5,313 nucleotides of DNA. Source: Lachnospiraceae bacterium. Lineage in GTDB: Bacteria > Bacillota_A > Clostridia > Lachnospirales > Lachnospiraceae. Location of the stretch: positions 1-5,313 of the forward strand of contig JAFZRD010000216.1 in NCBI GenBank assembly GCA_017620055.1. The letters run 5' to 3'. The translations under genes and the position numbers were made by a program. The notes beneath the pieces were generated by a model that had not been told where the DNA came from, made no database searches, and saw only the letters and a list, made by a program, of their open reading frames with translations. Positions 1 through 5,313 of this stretch are shown piece by piece; within the stretch, counting starts at the first letter, position 1; the number at the start of each line of letters is the position of its first letter.

Positions 1-830
1 GTGATTTCGAGAAACTGTATGAGGCTCTTGAAGGATATCCGGTAACGATACGTTTCCTCGATCCCCCTCTTCACGAGTTCGTTCCGACCGAGAAGGCCGA
101 TATCGAAAAGCTTGCAAAGGCTCAGAACAAATCCGTGGATGATATCAGGAACATCATTGATTCACTCCATGAGTTCAACCCGATGATGGGTCACAGAGGA
201 TGCCGTCTTGCGGTTACATATCCCGAGATCGCCAAGATGCAGACAAAGGCTGTCATCAGGGCTGCCATAAATGTATCCAAGAAGCATTCGAACTGGAGCG
301 TCAAGCCCGAGATCATGATCCCTCTCGTAGGAGATGTCAAAGAGTTCAACTTCGTTAAGAAGATCGTTGTTGAGACAGCAGACGAAGAGATCAAGGCTGC
401 CGGATTCAAGCTTGAATATGAAGTGGGTACGATGATCGAGATCCCGAGAGCTGCTCTTACGGCCGACGAGATCGCTGCCAACGCAGACTTCTTCTGCTTC
501 GGTACGAACGACCTTACACAGATGACATACGGATTCTCGAGAGACGATGCGGCCAAGTTCCTGAACGCATATTACGATACAAAGATATTCGAGAACGATC
601 CGTTCACAAAACTTGACAGAGACGGTGTCGGCAAGCTCATGAAGATGTCGATGGATCTGGGCAAGCCTGTCAATCCCAAGCTTCACGTCGGTATTTGCGG
701 TGAGCACGGCGGAGATCCTTCGTCTGTTGAATTCTGTAACAGCCTCGGACTTGATTATGTATCATGTTCACCTTTCAGAGTTCCCATCGCAAGACTTGCT
801 GCGGCACAGGCTGCTATAGCACAGAAGTAA
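1..830 (+). CDS. ppdK: Pyruvate, phosphate dikinase, C-terminal part (5' end outside window)
   Basis: PPDK interconverts pyruvate + ATP + Pi and PEP + AMP + PPi in the cytoplasm; in anaerobes it can serve glycolysis or gluconeogenesis. The frame is open from the left edge (first full codon at base 3) to TAA at 828-830, giving 275 codons. The family is usually about 870-880 residues, so roughly 600 N-terminal residues (ATP-grasp and phosphohistidine domains) lie upstream. This piece is the PEP/pyruvate-binding barrel. Counting from base 3, it shows TIRFLDPPLHEF (Arg17), GHRGCRL (63-69), GTMIEIPRAA (Glu146), GTNDLTQMT (Asn169) and ICGEHGGDP (Cys232, the expected proton-donor cysteine). The Glu-Asn-Cys spacings of 23 and 63 residues match Glu745, Asn768 and Cys831 of the Clostridium symbiosum enzyme as I recall them. 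A GTG at 135 is internal, not a start, because the conserved DPPLHEF segment precedes it. PEP synthase and PTS enzyme I are related, but the motif set fits PPDK best. Confidence 0.96.
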   Translation, partial: DFEKLYEALEGYPVTIRFLDPPLHEFVPTEKADIEKLAKAQNKSVDDIRNIIDSLHEFNPMMGHRGCRLAVTYPEIAKMQTKAVIRAAINVSKKHSNWSVKPEIMIPLVGDVKEFNFVKKIVVETADEEIKAAGFKLEYEVGTMIEIPRAALTADEIAANADFFCFGTNDLTQMTYGFSRDDAAKFLNAYYDTKIFENDPFTKLDRDGVGKLMKMSMDLGKPVNPKLHVGICGEHGGDPSSVEFCNSLGLDYVSCSPFRVPIARLAAAQAAIAQK

Positions 831-853
831 TACCAAACGATATGATTACGATC

Positions 854-885
854 CCACGACACCTGATACTATCCGGGTGTCGTGG
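854..885 (+). terminator. GC-rich hairpin after ppdK, probable intrinsic terminator
   Basis: CCACGACACC (854-863) and GGTGTCGTGG (876-885) are perfect inverted repeats. A T-G and a G-C pair extend the stem inward to 12 bp around an 8-base loop (866-873). It begins 23 bases after the ppdK stop codon, the usual place for a terminator. The tract that follows (TGTGTTAT) is U-rich only in part, so termination may be incomplete, and some read-through into galE is plausible. It could also act as an mRNA 3'-end stabiliser or processing site. Confidence 0.65.
864..872 (+). promoter_or_regulatory. Weak candidate extended -10 element for galE, inside the hairpin loop
   Basis: TGATACTAT reads as an extended -10 (TGn followed by TACTAT, 4 of 6 matches to TATAAT). 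No good -35 hexamer lies at the right distance upstream. A start near 879 would give a leader of about 28 bases that begins inside the 3' arm of the hairpin and still includes the galE ribosome binding site. The match is weak and such motifs occur by chance. It is listed because galE needs either its own promoter in this 76 bp gap or read-through from ppdK. Confidence 0.2.
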
Positions 886-893
886 TGTGTTAT

Positions 894-900
894 AAGGAGA
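894..900 (+). promoter_or_regulatory. Ribosome binding site of galE
   Basis: AAGGAGA lies 6 bases before the ATG at 907. It fixes the galE start at 907 rather than at the in-frame GTG at 877, which sits inside the terminator stem and would add ten residues before the conserved N-terminus. Confidence 0.85.
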
Positions 901-906
901 CGGTAT

Positions 907-1920
907 ATGAATGTATTTGTGACCGGCGGTGCCGGATATATAGGATCCCATACGGTTCTTCAGCTCCTTCGTGAAGGACACGATGTTGTTGTTCTCGATA
1001 ATCTGTCGAATTCATCCAGGGAATCGCTCGACAGGGTAAGAGAGCTTACGGGACGAGAGGCAAAACTGTATGTCGGTGATATTCTTGATGCGCCTCTTCT
1101 TGACAGGATATGCGGCGAGAATGATTTTGACTGCTGCATTCACTTCGCGGGTCTCAAGGCGGTCGGGGAGTCGGTCGCAAAACCGTGGGAATACTATAAC
1201 AACAATATAACCGGAACGCTCAATCTGTTAAAAGCACTCCGTGATCACAACATGAAGAACTTCATATTCTCTTCTTCGGCTACTGTCTACGGTGATCCCG
1301 AGACTATACCTATAACGGAGGAGTGCCCCAAAGGAGTATGTACGAATCCTTACGGCTGGACCAAATCGATGATAGAACAGATCCTCATGGATATGGCAAA
1401 AGCCGATGAAGAATGGAACATCGTGCTGCTGCGTTACTTCAATCCGATAGGTGCCGATCCGTCCGGAAGGATAGGTGAGAATCCGAGAGGTATCCCGAAC
1501 AATCTGATGCCGTATATCACACAGGTCGCTGTCGGTAAACTCGAAAAGCTCGGAGTGTTCGGCGATGACTATGATACCCCCGACGGAACGGGTGTAAGGG
1601 ATTACATTCACGTATCGGATCTTGCCGACGGTCATATAATGGCACTGAAGAAGATAACCGAAAAAGCGGGACTTTGCGTCTACAATCTCGGAACAGGAAA
1701 GGGCGTGTCCGTGCTCGATCTTGTGAAGAGTTTTGAAAAGGCAAATTCGATCACGATACCTTACGAGATAAAGGCAAGACGTCCCGGTGATATTGCCGTG
1801 TGTTATGCCGATGCATCCAAAGCCAAAAGAGAACTCGGATGGGAAGCAAAGCGGGATATCGTTGATATGTGCAGGGATTCATGGAACTGGCAGAAGAACA
1901 ATCCCGAAGGATACAAATAA
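907..1920 (+). CDS. galE: UDP-glucose 4-epimerase
   Basis: A cytoplasmic NAD-dependent epimerase of the extended short-chain dehydrogenase family, interconverting UDP-glucose and UDP-galactose for the Leloir pathway and for glycan precursors. The protein has 337 residues, full length for the family (338 in E. coli). The Rossmann motif GGAGYIG is at residues 7-13. The catalytic triad falls at Ser124 (SSSATVYG), Tyr149 and Lys153 (YGWTK), the same numbers as in E. coli. LRYFNPIGA (175-183), IPNNLMPYI (196-204) and GTGVRDYIHVSDLADGH (227-243) are GalE signatures that line the UDP-sugar site. Residue 299, Tyr in E. coli, is Cys here, as in human GALE (Cys307). From the known effect of that position I infer possible activity on UDP-GlcNAc/UDP-GalNAc as well. 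No other Leloir gene is visible in the window. The next gene starts 17 bp downstream with no terminator between, so co-transcription with the ABC pair is likely. Confidence 0.96.
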   Translation: MNVFVTGGAGYIGSHTVLQLLREGHDVVVLDNLSNSSRESLDRVRELTGREAKLYVGDILDAPLLDRICGENDFDCCIHFAGLKAVGESVAKPWEYYNNNITGTLNLLKALRDHNMKNFIFSSSATVYGDPETIPITEECPKGVCTNPYGWTKSMIEQILMDMAKADEEWNIVLLRYFNPIGADPSGRIGENPRGIPNNLMPYITQVAVGKLEKLGVFGDDYDTPDGTGVRDYIHVSDLADGHIMALKKITEKAGLCVYNLGTGKGVSVLDLVKSFEKANSITIPYEIKARRPGDIAVCYADASKAKRELGWEAKRDIVDMCRDSWNWQKNNPEGYK

Positions 1921-1924
1921 AGGG
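1919..1924 (+). promoter_or_regulatory. Possible ribosome binding site of the first ABC gene, unusually distant
   Basis: AAAGGG overlaps the galE stop codon and lies 13 bases before the ATG at 1938, further than usual. No better purine-rich site lies between. An in-frame TAA at 1932-1934 rules out an earlier start, and the residues right after the ATG match the conserved exporter N-terminus, so the start stands despite the weak site. Initiation may depend partly on ribosomes finishing galE. Confidence 0.4.
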
Positions 1925-1937
1925 TTTCTTGTAAACG

Positions 1938-3674
1938 ATGCGAAGACTATTCAAATATCTGGACAATTATAAAAAAGAGTGCGTCTTGGCGCCTCTTTTT
2001 AAAATGCTGGAGGCGGCGTTCGAACTGACGGTACCGCTTGTGATCGCCCGTATGATCGACAGCGGCATAAAAAGAGGGGCATCTTCCGTTATCCTCTCGT
2101 CATTCGGAATACTCGTGGCCCTTGGCGCCGTAGGACTTGCCGTATCATGTACGGCCCAGTTTTTTGCGGCAAAAGCGGCGACGGGTTTTGCAAAGCAGCT
2201 CCGTCACGATCTGTTCTCGCATATTCTCTCGTTCGGTTTTACAGAGATCGATTCGGTCGGAACGAGTGCGATGATCACCAGGCAGACAGCCGACGTCAAT
2301 ATACTGCAGAACGGCGTCAATATGTTCCTGCGCCTGTTCCTTCGCTCGCCGTTTATCGTTGCGGGTGCCGTTGTAATGGCGTTTACGATCGATCCGTCAT
2401 GTGCGCTTATCTTTGTTCTTGTTGTCGCACTTCTGGCACTTGCCGTTGCACTTATCATGAAGACCAACATCCCCCGTCTTAAGGATGCGCAGAACAAGCT
2501 TGACGAGGTGCTGCGCCTTGTCAGGGAAAACCTGTCGGGTGCAAGGGTTATCCGTGCATTTACACTTGAAGATGAACAGATCGGGGAATTCGAGAAGGCA
2601 AATGACAGCCTTGCGACGTTTCTTTTAAAGGCCGGAAGGATGTCGGGACTTCTTAATCCGCTCACGTATGTGATGATCAATCTTGCGATAGTTCTTCTGA
2701 TCTATTCGGGAGGAGCGAGAGTGGAAGCCGGGGTTCTTACGACCGGTCAGGTTGTGGCGCTTTATAATTACATGTCGCAGATACTTCTCGAACTCATCAA
2801 GTTTGCGAACCTTATCGTCACTCTCAACAGAACTTTTGCTTCCGCTGCAAGGGTTAATGAGATATTCGACGTCACTCCTTCAATGACAACAGTAGAGGAT
2901 AACGATGATACAACAGTTTCGGACGCGCCCGCGGTCGAATTTAAGAATGTAAGCCTTCGCTACCATGAACTTGCAGATGAAGCCGTGAGCAACATTTCGT
3001 TCGCGGTTATGCCCGGGCAGACGCTCGGCATAATCGGGGGAACAGGATCCGGTAAAACGAGTATCGCGAACCTCATTCCGAGATTTTACGATGCAACGGC
3101 AGGAGAGGTAAGACTGTTCGGCAAAAACGTCAGGACGATAGAACCCGATAAATGCAGGACTCTTGTCGGGTGTGTGATGCAGAAAGCGGTCCTGTTTGAA
3201 GGTACTGTCAGGGACAATCTCAGATGGGGAAATGCCGATGCGACCGATGAGGAGCTTCTTGAAGCCTGTGATGCGGCGGTATGCAGACAGGTCATTGAGG
3301 ATAAGGGAGGACTGGATGCAAGGGTCGAAGCCGGAGGAAGGAACTTCTCCGGAGGGCAGCGCCAGAGACTGTCGATCGCGAGAGTCCTTGCGGCAAAACC
3401 TTCGATACTCATCCTTGATGACAGTGCTTCTGCACTTGACTATATGACCGATAAAAAGCTTCGCGAGAATATCGCAACGCTTCCATATGATCCGACCGTG
3501 ATAATAATAGCGCAGAGAACCAATTCCGTCAGCGCATGTGACAGCATTCTCGTCCTTGATGACGGAGAGGCCGCGGGATACGGAACTCATGAGGAGCTTC
3601 TTAAGTCTTCGACCGTATATAAAGAGATATATGCGTCACAGTACGGGGATGACGGTGAAAGGGAGGCGGTCTGA
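1938..3674 (+). CDS. ABC exporter half-transporter with degenerate ATP site (BmrC/YheI-like, TM287-like)
   Basis: A 578-residue inner-membrane protein with an exporter transmembrane domain (about 1-305) fused to an ATPase domain (about 332-570). Hydrophobic segments lie near residues 17-39, 52-77, 130-150, 152-174, 242-258 and 270-292, the usual six. The N-terminal LAPLFKMLEAAFELTVPL is typical of this family. The ATPase domain shows A-loop Tyr342, Walker A GGTGSGKT (367-374), Q-loop Gln415, signature FSGGQ (470-474), Walker B LILDD (491-495) and D-loop SALD (498-501). The catalytic Glu after Walker B is Asp495, and the switch His is Gln526 (IAQRT). Both changes mark the degenerate-site subunit of heterodimeric exporters, as in TM287 and BmrC. 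The partner is almost certainly the next gene, which overlaps this stop codon by one base. Related pairs often export drugs, but the substrate here could equally be a peptide or lipid. Confidence 0.93.
   Translation: MRRLFKYLDNYKKECVLAPLFKMLEAAFELTVPLVIARMIDSGIKRGASSVILSSFGILVALGAVGLAVSCTAQFFAAKAATGFAKQLRHDLFSHILSFGFTEIDSVGTSAMITRQTADVNILQNGVNMFLRLFLRSPFIVAGAVVMAFTIDPSCALIFVLVVALLALAVALIMKTNIPRLKDAQNKLDEVLRLVRENLSGARVIRAFTLEDEQIGEFEKANDSLATFLLKAGRMSGLLNPLTYVMINLAIVLLIYSGGARVEAGVLTTGQVVALYNYMSQILLELIKFANLIVTLNRTFASAARVNEIFDVTPSMTTVEDNDDTTVSDAPAVEFKNVSLRYHELADEAVSNISFAVMPGQTLGIIGGTGSGKTSIANLIPRFYDATAGEVRLFGKNVRTIEPDKCRTLVGCVMQKAVLFEGTVRDNLRWGNADATDEELLEACDAAVCRQVIEDKGGLDARVEAGGRNFSGGQRQRLSIARVLAAKPSILILDDSASALDYMTDKKLRENIATLPYDPTVIIIAQRTNSVSACDSILVLDDGEAAGYGTHEELLKSSTVYKEIYASQYGDDGEREAV
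1972..2000 (+). other. Intragenic terminator-like hairpin near the start of the first ABC gene
   Basis: AAAAAGAG (1972-1979) pairs with CTCTTTTT (1993-2000). After one bulged T (1980), GCGT (1981-1984) pairs with GCGC (1989-1992), closing a CTTG loop: 12 pairs in all. The order A-tract, GC core, short loop, T-tract is that of a bidirectional intrinsic terminator, located 34 bases into the coding region. It could be an attenuator or a chance product of conserved codons (Lys-Lys-Glu ... Pro-Leu-Phe-Lys). Only the pairing is seen directly; any function is inferred. Confidence 0.35.
3661..3666 (+). promoter_or_regulatory. Ribosome binding site of the second ABC gene, inside the end of the first
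   Basis: GGGAGG ends 7 bases before the ATG at 3674, within the last codons of the upstream gene. It selects this ATG over the in-frame ATG two codons later (3680), which would be 13 bases away. Start and stop share one base in TGATG (3672-3676), an arrangement that favours translational coupling. Confidence 0.85.
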
Positions 3675-5313
3675 TGGCTATGGACACATCGGGCTTCGTG
3701 CCCAAAGGGAACCTGAATACCGACTCCGGGGCGCTTGCAAGAGGCGGAAAGACGCGGACTGTAAGGCGTGTATTGTCTTTCCTTCGCGATCATAAAGGAA
3801 AGATGATCACTTCGCTCTTTCTTGCCGCAGTATCCGTTATCGCGACTCTTCTTGTGCCGATATGCATAGGAAGAGCTATCGATTCGATAGGAGATCCGGC
3901 TGCATCGGTTTCGTTCTGGCTGGTGCGTGCCTCGCTTCTTGCCGTGGTTGTTGCTCTGTCGCAGTTCGGGATGAATCTCATCAACAATTCGATAACGTAC
4001 AGGACGGTTCAGACGATCAGAAATGAAGCAATAAGGAAGATAGAACATCTTCCTCTTAAGTATATCGATACACACCCGCAGGGAGATACCGTAAGCCGGA
4101 TCGTGGCCGATGCCGACCAGTTCTCGGAAGGACTCCTCCTCGGATTTACGCAGGCCTTTACCGGGATCATGACGATAATCGCTACACTGGTCATCATGTT
4201 TTCCATGAACGCGGTCATAACCGCGGTCGTAGTCCTTGTTACTCCGCTTTCGATATTTATTGCCAGGTTCATAGCAAAGAGGACATATTCGATGTTCGGA
4301 AGACAGAGCCTTACTAGAGGGCAGATGACCGCACTGATCGATGAGATGACCGGAAACGAGAAGGTTGTCAAAGCCTTTGCGAAGGAAAAGGAAGTACTTG
4401 AAAGATTCGACACAATAAACGAGGATCTGACAAGATCATCGCTGTCGGCCATATTTTTCTCCTCGCTTACCAACCCGGCAACAAGATTTGTTAATGCGGT
4501 CTGTTATGCGCTTGTTGCTTTGTGCGGTGCCTTTTTCTGTATCGGGTACGGAAAAACCATACCGGGACTTGCATCCGTCGGGACGGTCGGTACGCTGACG
4601 GTGTTTCTGTCATATGCAAACCAGTATACCAAACCGTTCAATGAGATATCATCGGTGATCTCGGAACTTCAGAACGCACTTGCATGTGCCGCCAGGGTGT
4701 TTGAGATCCTTGACGAGAGCGTTGAAAGTGATGATTCCGACGGAACCGTTCTGTCCGGTTGTAAGGGTGATGTTTCGATAGTTGATGCCGATTTTTCATA
4801 TGTGCCGGATAAGGAACTTATTAAAGATCTTAACGTTAAAGTATCGAGCGGACAGAGGGTTGCAATAGTCGGTCCGACGGGATGCGGCAAGACTACTATC
4901 ATCAATCTTCTGATGAGATTCTATGATGTTGATGACGGCTCGATCACGGTCGACGGTAACGATATAAGAAACTGTACGAGAAACAGTCTTCGAAGATCAT
5001 ACGGAATGGTCCTTCAGGATACGTGGCTGAGACAGGGGACGATCATGGAAAACTTAAGGATGGCCAAACCCGATGCAACGGATGAGGAAGTGATCAGTGC
5101 CGCAAAAGAGACACACGCACACGGCTTCATCAGGAGGCTCGAGAAGGGTTACGATACGATGATCGGCGAAGACGGAGAAGGCCTGTCGGCGGGCCAGAAG
5201 CAGCTTCTGTGCATTACGAGGGTCATGCTCAACATCCCTCCGATGCTGATCCTTGATGAAGCAACAAGTTCGATCGACACGAGAACCGAGATGAAGATCC
5301 AGAGCGCTTTCGA
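3674..5313 (+). CDS. ABC exporter half-transporter with canonical catalytic Glu (BmrD/YheH-like, TM288-like); 3' end outside window
   Basis: An inner-membrane exporter subunit, open from ATG 3674 to the right edge: 546 full codons without a stop. A polar N-terminal extension of about 40 residues precedes the transmembrane domain, with hydrophobic segments near 43-63, 80-103, 155-176, 178-200, 273-292 and 300-318. The coupling region EKVVKAFAKEKE (229-240) is typical. The ATPase domain shows A-loop Tyr376, Walker A GPTGCGKT (400-407), Q-loop Gln448 (VLQDTW), signature LSAGQ (504-508), Walker B MLILDE (524-529) with catalytic Glu529, and D-loop SSID (532-535). The switch His region lies beyond the window, with probably 50-80 residues missing. 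This subunit brings the intact catalytic Glu, while its signature departs from LSGGQ. The preceding gene has the opposite pattern, so the two should form one heterodimer with one active and one degenerate ATP site. Translation is probably coupled to the upstream gene. Substrate unknown. Confidence 0.93.
   Translation, partial: MAMDTSGFVPKGNLNTDSGALARGGKTRTVRRVLSFLRDHKGKMITSLFLAAVSVIATLLVPICIGRAIDSIGDPAASVSFWLVRASLLAVVVALSQFGMNLINNSITYRTVQTIRNEAIRKIEHLPLKYIDTHPQGDTVSRIVADADQFSEGLLLGFTQAFTGIMTIIATLVIMFSMNAVITAVVVLVTPLSIFIARFIAKRTYSMFGRQSLTRGQMTALIDEMTGNEKVVKAFAKEKEVLERFDTINEDLTRSSLSAIFFSSLTNPATRFVNAVCYALVALCGAFFCIGYGKTIPGLASVGTVGTLTVFLSYANQYTKPFNEISSVISELQNALACAARVFEILDESVESDDSDGTVLSGCKGDVSIVDADFSYVPDKELIKDLNVKVSSGQRVAIVGPTGCGKTTIINLLMRFYDVDDGSITVDGNDIRNCTRNSLRRSYGMVLQDTWLRQGTIMENLRMAKPDATDEEVISAAKETHAHGFIRRLEKGYDTMIGEDGEGLSAGQKQLLCITRVMLNIPPMLILDEATSSIDTRTEMKIQSAF

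Noticed and set aside
135..137. A GTG at 135 as the start of a short 231-residue protein
   Set aside because: The same frame is open to the left edge and encodes conserved PPDK sequence (TIRFLDPPLHEF) before this codon, so it is an internal valine.
841..846. TATGAT as a -10 box for galE
   Set aside because: Five of six bases match the consensus, but there is no TGn extension and no reasonable -35 hexamer 16-18 bases upstream. It would also place the terminator hairpin in the galE leader. A chance match is more likely.
877..906. An upstream in-frame GTG start for galE at 877
   Set aside because: It lies inside the 3' arm of the terminator stem, has no ribosome binding site, and adds ten residues not typical of GalE. 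ATG 907 has AAGGAGA at 6 bases and gives the standard N-terminus.
3420..3422. Asp495 in the first ABC protein as a sign of a decayed or inactive gene
   Set aside because: The frame is intact and all other ATPase motifs are present. Asp at this position together with Gln in the switch is a known feature of the degenerate-site subunit in heterodimeric exporters.
2880..3590. A 236-codon open frame on the reverse strand, and similar ones at 162-707 and 3587-4075
   Set aside because: They lie wholly antisense to well-conserved coding regions (ABC ATPase, PPDK, the ABC gene junction), show no recognisable motifs and are explained by codon bias of the sense strand.
1..5313. A mobile element, CRISPR array, defence system, tRNA or rRNA in the window
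   Set aside because: I saw no transposase or integrase motifs, direct repeat arrays, cloverleaf or rRNA-like sequence. Coding sequence fills all but about 95 bases between genes.

Overview
The window carries four genes, all on the + strand and tightly packed: the 3' end of a pyruvate, phosphate dikinase gene (ppdK), a complete UDP-glucose 4-epimerase gene (galE), a complete ABC exporter half-transporter gene, and most of a second half-transporter gene that runs off the right edge. Moderate base composition, strong GGAG-type ribosome binding sites, a PPi-dependent PPDK and a YheI/YheH-like (BmrC/BmrD-like) ABC pair all fit an anaerobic Gram-positive of the class Clostridia, for example a gut or rumen Lachnospiraceae or Oscillospiraceae relative. 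That placement is inferred from gene content and style, not from a marker gene.

Layout. Positions 1-830 are the last 275 codons of ppdK, covering the PEP/pyruvate-binding barrel with its catalytic cysteine. Positions 831-906 are the longest gap without a gene (76 bp). It holds a strong GC-rich hairpin that probably ends ppdK transcription, a weak promoter-like motif inside the hairpin loop, and the galE ribosome binding site. galE (907-1920) is followed after 17 bp by the first ABC gene (1938-3674). That gene overlaps the second ABC gene (3674 to beyond 5313) by one base in a TGATG junction. galE and the two ABC genes therefore look like one transcription unit.

Function. ppdK belongs to central carbon metabolism, interconverting pyruvate and PEP with ATP and PPi. 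GalE makes UDP-galactose and, because it has Cys rather than Tyr at the position equivalent to E. coli Tyr299, may also interconvert UDP-GlcNAc and UDP-GalNAc. The two ABC proteins have complementary sequence asymmetry. The first has Asp in place of the catalytic Glu and Gln in place of the switch His. The second has the catalytic Glu but a non-consensus LSAGQ signature. This is the pattern of heterodimeric exporters with one degenerate ATP site, such as TM287/288 and BmrCD. Their substrate cannot be read from the sequence.

I found no mobile element, CRISPR array, RNA gene or clearly new system. The most notable points are the degenerate-site ABC pair, the GalE gate residue, and two hairpins: one just upstream of the galE ribosome binding site and one inside the start of the first ABC gene.
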